DNA of 64,000 bases from Agromyces cerinus. GTDB taxonomy: Bacteria; Actinomycetota; Actinomycetes; Actinomycetales; Microbacteriaceae. Shown in pieces: positions 21,421 to 33,962 of this stretch. The stretch is taken from NCBI RefSeq assembly GCF_016907835.1, contig NZ_JAFBCT010000001.1:1240001-1304000 (forward strand), read 5' to 3'. The notes beneath the pieces were generated by a model. The model ran no database searches and was not told the DNA's origin. It saw only the letters and a program-made list of their open reading frames with translations. The stretch's first letter is position 1. Each line of letters begins with the position of its first letter. The position numbers were made by a program, and so were the translations under genes.

Positions 21421-22629
21421 ATGGCGCTCAGAGCGCAGACCGGTCCCTACTTCGGCGACTTCGGCGGGCGCTTCGTGCCCGAGTCCCTCGTCGCCGCCCT
21501 CGACGAGCTCGGCGAGGCCTACGACCTCGCCAAGCTCGACCCCGCGTTCGGCGAAGAGCTCGCCGAACTCGGCCGCAGCTACACGGGCCGGCCGTCGATC
21601 ATCACCGAGGTGCCGCGCTTCGCCGCGCACGCCGGTGGTGCCCGGGTCATCCTGAAGCGCGAAGACCTGAACCACACGGGTTCGCACAAGATCAACAACG
21701 TTCTCGGACAGGCGCTGCTCACGAAGCGCATCGGCAAGACCCGCGTGATCGCCGAGACCGGAGCCGGTCAGCACGGCGTCGCGACGGCGACGGCTGCGGC
21801 GCTCTTCGGGCTCGACTGCGTCATCTACATGGGCGAGGTCGACACCGAGCGCCAGGCCCTGAACGTGGCGCGCATGCGGCTGCTCGGCGCCGAGGTCGTC
21901 GCGGTGAAGGCCGGTTCGCGCACGCTGAAGGACGCGATCAACGAGGCGATGCGCGACTGGGTCACCAACGTCGAGACCACCAACTACATCTTCGGCACGG
22001 TCGCGGGTCCGCACCCGTTCCCCGAGATGGTGCGCGACTTCCAGAAGATCATCGGCGAAGAGGCCCGCCAGCAGGTCATCGACCTCACCGGCGGGCTGCC
22101 GACGGCCGTCGCGGCCTGCGTCGGCGGCGGATCCAACGCGATCGGCATCTTCCACGCCTTCCTCGACGACGAGTCCGTCGCGCTCTACGGCTTCGAGGCC
22201 GGCGGCGATGGGGTCGAGACCGAGCGCCACGCCGCGACCATCACGAAGGGCCGCCCCGGCGTGCTCCACGGAGCGCGCAGCTACCTGCTGCAGGACGAAG
22301 ACGGCCAGACCATCGAGTCGCACTCGATCTCGGCGGGGCTCGACTACCCCGGCGTCGGCCCCGAGCACTCGTGGCTCTCGGCGATCGGGCGCGCGAACTA
22401 CCGCCCCGTGACCGACGACGCGGCGATGCAGGCGCTGCGCCTCCTCACCCGCACCGAGGGGATCATCCCGGCGATCGAGTCGGCCCACGCCCTCGCAGGC
22501 GCCCTCGAGCTCGGCCGCGAACTCGGACCCGAGGCCACCATCCTCGTGAACCTCTCGGGTCGCGGCGACAAGGACATGGACACGGCTGCTCACTACTTCG
22601 AGCTCTACGACCAGGAGAACGCCGAATGA
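21421..22629 (+). CDS. trpB: tryptophan synthase beta subunit
   Basis: 402 residues. PLP enzyme that condenses indole with serine. The PLP lysine is in HTGSHKINN (near 92), the phosphate-binding GGGSNA is near 237, and [10 protein letters not shown] is the catalytic Glu loop. It starts 1 nt after trpC with ATG 21421 and its stop overlaps trpA by 4 nt, consistent with making equal amounts of the alpha-beta complex. Confidence 0.98.
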   Translation: MALRAQTGPYFGDFGGRFVPESLVAALDELGEAYDLAKLDPAFGEELAELGRSYTGRPSIITEVPRFAAHAGGARVILKREDLNHTGSHKINNVLGQALLTKRIGKTRVIAETGAGQHGVATATAAALFGLDCVIYMGEVDTERQALNVARMRLLGAEVVAVKAGSRTLKDAINEAMRDWVTNVETTNYIFGTVAGPHPFPEMVRDFQKIIGEEARQQVIDLTGGLPTAVAACVGGGSNAIGIFHAFLDDESVALYGFEAGGDGVETERHAATITKGRPGVLHGARSYLLQDEDGQTIESHSISAGLDYPGVGPEHSWLSAIGRANYRPVTDDAAMQALRLLTRTEGIIPAIESAHALAGALELGRELGPEATILVNLSGRGDKDMDTAAHYFELYDQENAE

Positions 22630-23411
22630 ACACGGTCGGTTCCGTCATCCGCCGCCGTAACGAGGAGGCGGGCGGCGCGCTCATCGGGTACCTGCCCGTC
22701 GGCTTCCCCACGTTCGACGAGAGCGTCGAAGCAGCGGTCGCGATGGTCGAGAACGGCGTCGACATCCTCGAGCTCGGCCTGCCGTACTCCGACCCCGTCA
22801 TGGACGGTCCCGTCATCCAGGCGGCCACGCAGCAGGCGCTCGCGAACGGCTTCCGCCTCGCCGACGGCTTCGAGGCCGTGCGACGCATCACCGCGCGGGT
22901 GGATGCCCCGGTGCTGATCATGACCTACTGGAACCCTGTCGTGCAGTACGGCGTCGATCGATTCGCCGACGACCTGGTCGCGGCCGGGGGAGCGGGCCTC
23001 ATCACGCCCGACCTCATCCCCGACGAGGGCGCCGACTGGATCGCGGCATCCGAACGCACCGGTCTCGACCGGGTGTTCCTCGCGGCGCCGACCTCGACCG
23101 ACGCCCGAATCAGGCAGGTCGTCGACGCGAGTCGCGGCTTCGTCTACGCCGTCTCGACCATGGGCATCACCGGCGCCCGCAGCGACGTCGACCGGGCCGC
23201 TCGCACGCTCGTCGAGCGGCTGACGGCTGCCGACGCGCCCGCGAGCTGCGTCGGCGTCGGCATCTCCACGGCCGCCCAGGTCGCCGAGGTGCTCGAGTAC
23301 GCGCAGGGCGCGATCGTCGGGTCGGCGCTCGTAAACGCACTCGCCACGGGCGGCGTCGCCGCGGTCGGCGAGCTGGCTGCGGAACTCGCGCGCGGCACCC
23401 GCGCAGAGTGA
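22626..23411 (+). CDS. trpA: tryptophan synthase alpha subunit
   Basis: 261 residues. Cleaves indole-3-glycerol phosphate and passes indole to TrpB. Catalytic Glu lies in [19 protein letters not shown], which also carries the catalytic Asp, and MTYWNPV and [10 protein letters not shown] mark the barrel loops. The late VGVGIS and GSALVNAL bind phosphate. ATG 22626 overlaps the trpB stop. Confidence 0.98.
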   Translation: MNTVGSVIRRRNEEAGGALIGYLPVGFPTFDESVEAAVAMVENGVDILELGLPYSDPVMDGPVIQAATQQALANGFRLADGFEAVRRITARVDAPVLIMTYWNPVVQYGVDRFADDLVAAGGAGLITPDLIPDEGADWIAASERTGLDRVFLAAPTSTDARIRQVVDASRGFVYAVSTMGITGARSDVDRAARTLVERLTAADAPASCVGVGISTAAQVAEVLEYAQGAIVGSALVNALATGGVAAVGELAAELARGTRAE

Positions 23412-23413
23412 AG

Positions 23414-23419
23414 TACGCT
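23414..23419 (+). promoter_or_regulatory. possible -10 element of lgt
   Basis: TACGCT begins 2 nt after the trpA stop and ends 49 nt before the lgt start, leaving a leader of about 40 nt with AGGAAAGG. A -35 is not obvious. Confidence 0.4.
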
Positions 23420-23468
23420 CATTGAGGCCGTCAGCGGCCGAAGCAACTGAGGAAAGGCAGCAGCCGGC

Positions 23469-24479
23469 GTGATCGCACCGTTCAGCATTCCGAGCCCAGA
23501 CCCCGCCTGGCGCGCCCTCGAGATTCCGGTCCCGTGGGGCACGCTGACGATCCAGACGTATGCGCTCTGCATCCTCGTCGGCATCATCCTCGCCGTCATC
23601 ATCACCTCGCGCCGCCTCACCAAGCGCGGTGCCGAGCCCGGCATCGTGCTCGACATCGCCCTCTGGGCGGTGCCGCTCGGCATCATCGGCGCCCGGTTCT
23701 ACCACGTCTTCACGCACCCCGACGACTACTTCTACGCCGGTGCGAACGTCTGGAATCCCTTTGCCCCCGGGGCCATCTGGAACATCTGGGAGGGCGGAAA
23801 CGCCATCTACGGCGCCCTGATCGGCGGTGCGATCGGTGCGATCATCGGCTGCCGGTTCACCGGCATCCGCTTCTGGTCGTTCGCCGACGCGCTCGCACCC
23901 GGCCTGTTGGTCGCACAGGCCATCGGCCGGCTCGGCAACTGGTTCAACCACGAGCTCTTCGGCTCGCCCACCGACCTGCCCTGGGGCCTCGAGATCTCCT
24001 CCGACAACCTGGCCTTCCCGGCCGGCCTCGCCGAGGGCACGCTGTTCCACCCGACGTTCCTCTACGAGCTCGTGTGGAACCTTCTCGGCGCTGCCGCCAT
24101 CGTCATGCTCGAGCGCAGGTTCAACCTGCGCTGGGGCAAGGCGTTCGGCGTATACCTCATCTGGTACGGCGCCGGCCGCGCGTTCTTCGAGTCGATCCGC
24201 CTCGACCCGAGCGAGATGTTCTTCGGCATCCGCGTCAACGTCTGGGCGTCGCTCGCAGCCGTCGTTCTCGGCATCGTGCTGATCCTCGTGCAGCGTCGTC
24301 GTCACACCGGCGACGAGCCGAGCCCGTACGTGCCGGGGCGTGAATGGACTGCGCCGAATGCTGAGGTAGACTCCGAAGATATCGAGTCCGACTCCGACTC
24401 TCTCGACGATGATGTCGAGGGTGAGAGCAAGACGGGCGTGACGGCAGCCACAAGCTCAAGCCGATCCACCTCAGCGTAA
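23469..24479 (+). CDS. lgt: prolipoprotein diacylglyceryl transferase
   Basis: 336 residues, an integral membrane enzyme that transfers diacylglycerol from phosphatidylglycerol to the lipobox cysteine of lipoprotein precursors. About seven hydrophobic helices are visible between 28 and 280. The family signature around residue 155 reads GRLGNWFNHELFG, with the essential Arg and Asn. A charged tail of about 55 residues, rich in Ser/Asp/Glu, follows the last helix and is longer than in Escherichia coli. Start GTG 23469 lies about 13 nt after AGGAAAGG, a rather wide spacing. Lgt after trpA is the usual actinobacterial order. Confidence 0.95.
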   Translation: MIAPFSIPSPDPAWRALEIPVPWGTLTIQTYALCILVGIILAVIITSRRLTKRGAEPGIVLDIALWAVPLGIIGARFYHVFTHPDDYFYAGANVWNPFAPGAIWNIWEGGNAIYGALIGGAIGAIIGCRFTGIRFWSFADALAPGLLVAQAIGRLGNWFNHELFGSPTDLPWGLEISSDNLAFPAGLAEGTLFHPTFLYELVWNLLGAAAIVMLERRFNLRWGKAFGVYLIWYGAGRAFFESIRLDPSEMFFGIRVNVWASLAAVVLGIVLILVQRRRHTGDEPSPYVPGREWTAPNAEVDSEDIESDSDSLDDDVEGESKTGVTAATSSSRSTSA

Positions 24480-24490
24480 AACGCCCCCGC

Positions 24491-24500
24491 AGAACGTTCT
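24491..24500. promoter_or_regulatory. perfect palindrome AGAACGTTCT between lgt and gltB
   Basis: A 10-base perfect palindrome 12 nt after the lgt stop and about 90 nt before gltB. It could be an operator for gltBD or chance; no known regulator is assigned. Confidence 0.25.
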
Positions 24501-24506
24501 CCGAAG

Positions 24507-24526
24507 CGACGCCGCACCACGCGTCG
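24507..24526 (+). terminator. weak hairpin after lgt
   Basis: CGACGC (24507-24512) pairs with GCGTCG (24521-24526) around 8 nt. There is no T-tract. It lies in the 112-nt gap before gltB and may only partly stop transcription. The rest of this gap shows no clear promoter. Confidence 0.3.
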
Positions 24527-24591
24527 AGACATCTCCCTTGATGGGCCGACGACGTCCCCCGCTGCACACTTAGTTGATGAGGACGGTTCAC

Positions 24592-30619
<6,028 letters not shown>

Positions 30620-30624
30620 CCACT

Positions 30625-30642
30625 GCGCGCCGCACGGCGCGC
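30625..30642 (+). terminator. hairpin after gltD
   Basis: GCGCGCC (30625-30631) pairs with GGCGCGC (30636-30642) around a 4-nt loop, followed by only TT. It lies between gltBD and pyk. Confidence 0.5.
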
Positions 30643-30690
30643 TTCGACCAACACCCGGCGCTGACGCGCGGAACATGGGAGCACAAGATA

Positions 30691-32106
30691 ATGAGACGAG
30701 CGAAGATCGTCGCCACCCTCGGGCCGGCGACATCGAGCTATGAGCAGATCCGGGCGATCATCGATGCGGGCGTCGACGTCGCGCGGATGAACCTCAGCCA
30801 CGGCAGCTACGACGTGCACGAAGGCGTCTACCAGAACGTGCGGAAGGCCGCGAACGACAGCGGCAAGGCCATCGCCGTGCTGGTCGACCTGCAGGGCCCG
30901 AAGATCCGCCTCGGCAAGTTCGCCGACGGACCGCACGAACTCGCCGAGGGCGACATCTTCAAGATCACGACCGAAGACGTGGTCGGCACGAAGGAGATCG
31001 TCGGCACGACGTTCAAGGGGCTTCCCCAAGACGTCAAGCCCGGCGACTTCCTGCTGATCGACGACGGCAAGGTCCGTGTCGAGGTCATCGAGACCGATGG
31101 CGTCGTCGTCACGACCCGCGTCATCGTCGCCGGCCCGGTGTCGAACAACAAGGGCATCAACCTGCCCGGCGTGGCGGTCAACGTGCCCGCGCTCTCCGAG
31201 AAGGACGAGGCCGACCTCCGCTGGGGCCTCGAGCTCGGCGCCGACCTCATCGCGCTCTCCTTCGTGCGCAACGCGTCCGACATCACGCGAGTGCACGAGA
31301 TCATGGACGAGGTGGGCCGACGCGTGCCCGTCGTCGCGAAGATCGAGAAGCCGCAGGCCGTCGACGCCCTCGAGGAGATCACCGAGGCGTTCGACGCCAT
31401 CATGGTCGCCCGTGGCGACCTCGGCGTCGAACTGCCCCTCGAGGCGGTGCCGATCGTGCAGAAGCGCGCGGTCGAGATCGCCCGTCGTCTCGCCAAGCCC
31501 GTCATCGTGGCGACGCAGATGCTCGAGTCGATGATCCACAGCCCCGTGCCGACGCGCGCGGAGACCTCCGACGTCGCGAACGCGGTGCTCGACGGCGCCG
31601 ACGCGGTCATGCTCTCGGGCGAGACGAGCGTGGGGGAGTACCCCGTCATCACGGTGCAGACCATGGCGCGCATCGTCGAGTCGACCGAGCAGCACGGGCT
31701 CGACCGCATCCTGCCGCTCGGCACGAAGCCGCGCACCCAGTCGGGTGCGATCACCGCCGCCGCGGTCGAGGTCGCCGACTTCGTCGAGGCGAAGTACCTG
31801 TGCGTGTTCACGGAGTCGGGCGAGACGGTGCGCCGCATGACGCGACTGCGTTCGAAGATCCCCATCCTGGCCTTCACGCCCGACCCCGCGATCCGTCGTC
31901 GCCTCGCTCTCAACTGGGGCGTCGAGTCGTTCGTCGTCTCGCGGGTGACCCACACCGACCAGATGGTCGGCCAGGTCGACGAGGCGCTCGCGAAGACCGG
32001 CAAGGCGGTCAACGGCGAGAAGGTCGTCATCATCTCGGGTTCCCCTCCCGGAATCCCCGGCACCACCAACGACGTGCGTGTGCACGTCGTCGGCGAGGTG
32101 CTCTAA
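30691..32106 (+). CDS. pyk: pyruvate kinase
   Basis: 471 residues. Makes pyruvate and ATP from phosphoenolpyruvate and ADP. KIVATLGPATSS at the N-terminus, MNLSHG, the catalytic KIEKPQA Lys, MVARGDLGVEL (metal and PEP site) and ATQMLESM are intact; the C-terminal allosteric domain (about 345-471) ends with SGSPPGIPGTTN. ATG 30691 has GGGAG about 9 nt upstream. A strong terminator follows. The pyk, ANTAR regulator, thioesterase, polA order is familiar from other actinobacteria. Confidence 0.98.
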   Translation: MRRAKIVATLGPATSSYEQIRAIIDAGVDVARMNLSHGSYDVHEGVYQNVRKAANDSGKAIAVLVDLQGPKIRLGKFADGPHELAEGDIFKITTEDVVGTKEIVGTTFKGLPQDVKPGDFLLIDDGKVRVEVIETDGVVVTTRVIVAGPVSNNKGINLPGVAVNVPALSEKDEADLRWGLELGADLIALSFVRNASDITRVHEIMDEVGRRVPVVAKIEKPQAVDALEEITEAFDAIMVARGDLGVELPLEAVPIVQKRAVEIARRLAKPVIVATQMLESMIHSPVPTRAETSDVANAVLDGADAVMLSGETSVGEYPVITVQTMARIVESTEQHGLDRILPLGTKPRTQSGAITAAAVEVADFVEAKYLCVFTESGETVRRMTRLRSKIPILAFTPDPAIRRRLALNWGVESFVVSRVTHTDQMVGQVDEALAKTGKAVNGEKVVIISGSPPGIPGTTNDVRVHVVGEVL

Positions 32107-32120
32107 GCCGCATCACGAGG

Positions 32121-32149
32121 GGAGCCGGCCCGAGAGGGCCGGCTCCTTT
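32121..32149 (+). terminator. intrinsic terminator of pyk
   Basis: GGAGCCGGCCC (32121-32131) pairs perfectly with GGGCCGGCTCC (32136-32146) around GAGA, followed by TTT. This is the clearest rho-independent terminator in the window. Confidence 0.85.
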
Positions 32150-32203
32150 CGCATGCGCTCGCATGCCCGCTGCGTCGAACAGCGGATGCCTCGGCCGACG
32201 TGG

Positions 32204-32209
32204 CACACT
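32204..32209 (+). promoter_or_regulatory. possible start-proximal -10 of the SRPBCC gene
   Basis: CACACT ends 6 nt before the GTG start. It keeps the A and final T of the TAnnnT pattern but not the first T. Confidence 0.35.
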
Positions 32210-32215
32210 CGGAGC

Positions 32216-32665
32216 GTGACCGTCGAGTTCGAGTGCATCACCCGCCTGTCGTCGCCGGTGCAGCGATCGTTCGACCTGGCGCGGAGCATCGACCTGCACG
32301 TCTCCTCGATGGCGGCCTCGCGTGAACGCGCCGTGGCGGGGACCACGACGGGGCTCATCGGCGATGGTGAGGAAGTCACGTGGCGGGCGTGGCACTTCGG
32401 AGTGCCGTTCCGCTTGACGAGCCGCATCACCGAGTTCGACGAACCGGCGTCGTTCGTCGACGAACAGGTGCGCGGGCCGTTCCGTTCGTTCCGGCACGAG
32501 CACGGATTCGCGCCCGACGGGTCGGGCGGCACGATCATGACCGACCGGGTGCGGTTCGTCGCTCCGTTCGGTCCGCTCGGCCGGATCGCGGAGGTCGTCA
32601 TCGGCCCGTATCTGCAGCGGCTCATCGAACAGCGGAACGCGCACATCGCGGCATCCGCTCACTGA
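32216..32665 (+). CDS. SRPBCC (START-like) family protein
   Basis: 149 residues of unknown specific role. The pattern of an N-terminal EFECITRLSSPVQRSFDLARSIDLH strand-helix, alternating strands with TSRITEFDEPASFVDEQ, and a long C-terminal helix with YLQRLIEQRNAHI fits the SRPBCC ligand-binding fold, as in cyclase/dehydrase-type proteins. It may bind a hydrophobic ligand; no catalytic residues can be assigned. GTG 32216 is chosen because upstream sequence in this frame is not conserved-looking and a -10-like hexamer sits just before it. It is a single-gene unit between the pyk terminator and tRNA-Leu. Confidence 0.8.
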   Translation: MTVEFECITRLSSPVQRSFDLARSIDLHVSSMAASRERAVAGTTTGLIGDGEEVTWRAWHFGVPFRLTSRITEFDEPASFVDEQVRGPFRSFRHEHGFAPDGSGGTIMTDRVRFVAPFGPLGRIAEVVIGPYLQRLIEQRNAHIAASAH

Positions 32666-32685
32666 GCTGTTCTCGCTCGTCGAGC

Positions 32686-32771
32686 TGGTGCCGGTGGTGG
32701 GGGTCGAACCCACACGCCCTTTCGGGCAAAGCATTTTGAGTGCTCCGCGTCTGCCATTCCGCCACACCGGC
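32686..32771 (-). tRNA. tRNA-Leu (CAA anticodon)
   Basis: Read on the minus strand, an acceptor stem GCCGGTG pairs with CACCGGC, the anticodon stem encloses loop CTCAAAA giving anticodon CAA, and a long variable arm of about 13 nt identifies a class II tRNA. The T arm GTGGGTTCGACCCCCAC is normal. The discriminator is A and the 3' CCA is encoded (32688-32686). It decodes TTG. Confidence 0.96.
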
Positions 32772-32785
32772 CAAAGGCCTCGCTC

Positions 32786-32791
32786 AGAATA
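32786..32791 (-). promoter_or_regulatory. -10 element of tRNA-Leu
   Basis: On the minus strand TATTCT lies 14 nt upstream of the mature tRNA 5' end. It is back to back with the -10 of the ANTAR regulator at 32795-32800. Confidence 0.6.
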
Positions 32792-32794
32792 CCG

Positions 32795-32800
32795 TAGGCT
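32795..32800 (+). promoter_or_regulatory. leaderless -10 element of the ANTAR regulator
   Basis: TAGGCT ends 7 nt before the GTG start of the response regulator, with no ribosome-binding site between. Confidence 0.65.
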
Positions 32801-32807
32801 TTCCTCC

Positions 32808-33413
32808 GTGACAGACACCGAACCAACTCAGTCGGCACCGCGCCGCGTGGTCGTGGCGGAAGATGAGTCGCTCATCCGCCTCGACATCGTCGAGATCCTG
32901 CGCGACAACGGCTTCGAGGTCGTCGGCGAGGCCGGTGACGGCGAAACGGCAGTGGCGCTCGCCACCGAGCTGCGGCCCGATCTCGTCATCATGGACGTCA
33001 AGATGCCCCAGCTCGACGGCATCTCCGCCGCAGAGCGGCTCTCGAAGGGCCACATCGCCCCGGTCGTGCTCCTCACGGCGTTCAGCCAGAAGGAGCTCGT
33101 GGAGCGCGCCAGCGAAGCCGGCGCCCTGGCCTACGTCGTGAAGCCGTTCACGCCCAACGACCTGCTGCCCGCGATCGAGATCGCCCTGGCCCGCTACGCG
33201 CAGATCATCGCGCTCGAGGCCGAGGTCGGCGACCTCGTCGAGCGCTTCGAGACCCGCAAGCTCGTCGATCGGGCCAAGGGCCTGCTCAACGAGAAGATGG
33301 GACTCTCGGAGCCCGAGGCGTTCCGGTGGATCCAGAAGGCCTCGATGGACCGCCGCCTCACGATGAAAGACGTCTCGCAGGCGATCATCGAGCAGCTCGC
33401 GGCCAAGAAGTAA
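32808..33413 (+). CDS. pdtaR: ANTAR-domain response regulator, PdtaR-like
   Basis: 201 residues. A receiver domain (about 13-128) with phospho-acceptor Asp63 in LVIMDVKMPQ and conserved Lys in VVKPFTP, then a helical ANTAR RNA-binding domain (about 137-198) with LVDRAKGLLNEKMGLSEPEAFRWIQKASMDRR. ANTAR proteins bind paired hexaloop RNA hairpins and prevent termination. The best match is mycobacterial PdtaR (Rv1626), which also lies near pyk and polA. No histidine kinase gene is near. Start GTG 32808 is supported by the -10 element 7 nt upstream and by the normal length. A 19-bp hairpin follows. Confidence 0.95.
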   Translation: MTDTEPTQSAPRRVVVAEDESLIRLDIVEILRDNGFEVVGEAGDGETAVALATELRPDLVIMDVKMPQLDGISAAERLSKGHIAPVVLLTAFSQKELVERASEAGALAYVVKPFTPNDLLPAIEIALARYAQIIALEAEVGDLVERFETRKLVDRAKGLLNEKMGLSEPEAFRWIQKASMDRRLTMKDVSQAIIEQLAAKK

Positions 33414-33430
33414 CACCACAGGTTTCCATA

Positions 33431-33472
33431 CAGCGGATGCCGCGGCGACACGAGTCGCCGCGGCATCCGCTG
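33431..33472. terminator. 19-bp bidirectional hairpin terminator
   Basis: Bases 33431-33449 and 33454-33472 are perfect inverted repeats of 19 bp around ACGA. It separates the converging ANTAR and thioesterase genes and can serve both. The stem contains the recurring word CGGATGCC/GGCATCCG on its two arms. TTCTCGTT follows on the plus strand. Confidence 0.85.
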
Positions 33473-33485
33473 TTCTCGTTCCGTC

Positions 33486-33905
33486 TCAGGCCGCTGGGCG
33501 GTCCTTGATGAGGTTCGTGATGCGGATCGTGGAGCAGCGACGGCCCTGATCGTCGGTGACGGCGATCTCGTGCGTCGTGAGGGTGCGGCCGAGGTGGATC
33601 GGCGTGCAGACCCCGGTCACCCATCCGCTCGTCGCGGATCGCGTGTGCGTCGCGTTGATCTCGATGCCGACGGCGAGCTTGCCGTCGCCCGCCCACAGGT
33701 TCGCGGCCATGGAGCCGAGCGACTCGCCGAGCACCACGTAGGCGCCGCCGTGCAGGAGCATCGCGGGCTGCGTGTTGCCCTCGACCGGCATTCTCGCGAC
33801 GGAACGATCGACCGAGAACTCGAGGAACTCGATGCCCATCTTCTCGGCCAGGGCCCCCGTTCCCCGGGTGTGGAGGTAGTCGATCGGGTCGCTCGTCTGG
33901 GTCAT
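33486..33905 (-). CDS. PaaI-type hotdog thioesterase
   Basis: 139 residues. Hotdog-fold acyl-CoA thioesterase of the PaaI/YbdB group: NTQPAMLLHGGAYVVLGESLGS carries the substrate-binding HGG (52-54) and the likely catalytic Glu61 on the central helix. GIEINATHTRSATSGWVTGVCTPIHLGRT is the second half of the fold. The substrate is not known. ATG 33905 has GAAGG 6 nt upstream. It is divergent from polA (57-nt gap) and convergent with the ANTAR gene. This gene beside polA is common in actinobacteria. Confidence 0.9.
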   Translation of the reverse strand: MTQTSDPIDYLHTRGTGALAEKMGIEFLEFSVDRSVARMPVEGNTQPAMLLHGGAYVVLGESLGSMAANLWAGDGKLAVGIEINATHTRSATSGWVTGVCTPIHLGRTLTTHEIAVTDDQGRRCSTIRITNLIKDRPAA

Positions 33906-33950
33906 GCTCGCCTTCGAGATGGGCCGTCGGGCAGTGTCGTCGGCCGCTTG

Positions 33951-33956
33951 TAGTCT
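33951..33956 (+). promoter_or_regulatory. leaderless -10 element of polA
   Basis: TAGTCT ends 6 nt before the GTG start of polA; the spacer is nearly all G and T. Confidence 0.65.
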
Positions 33957-33962
33957 TGGGGG

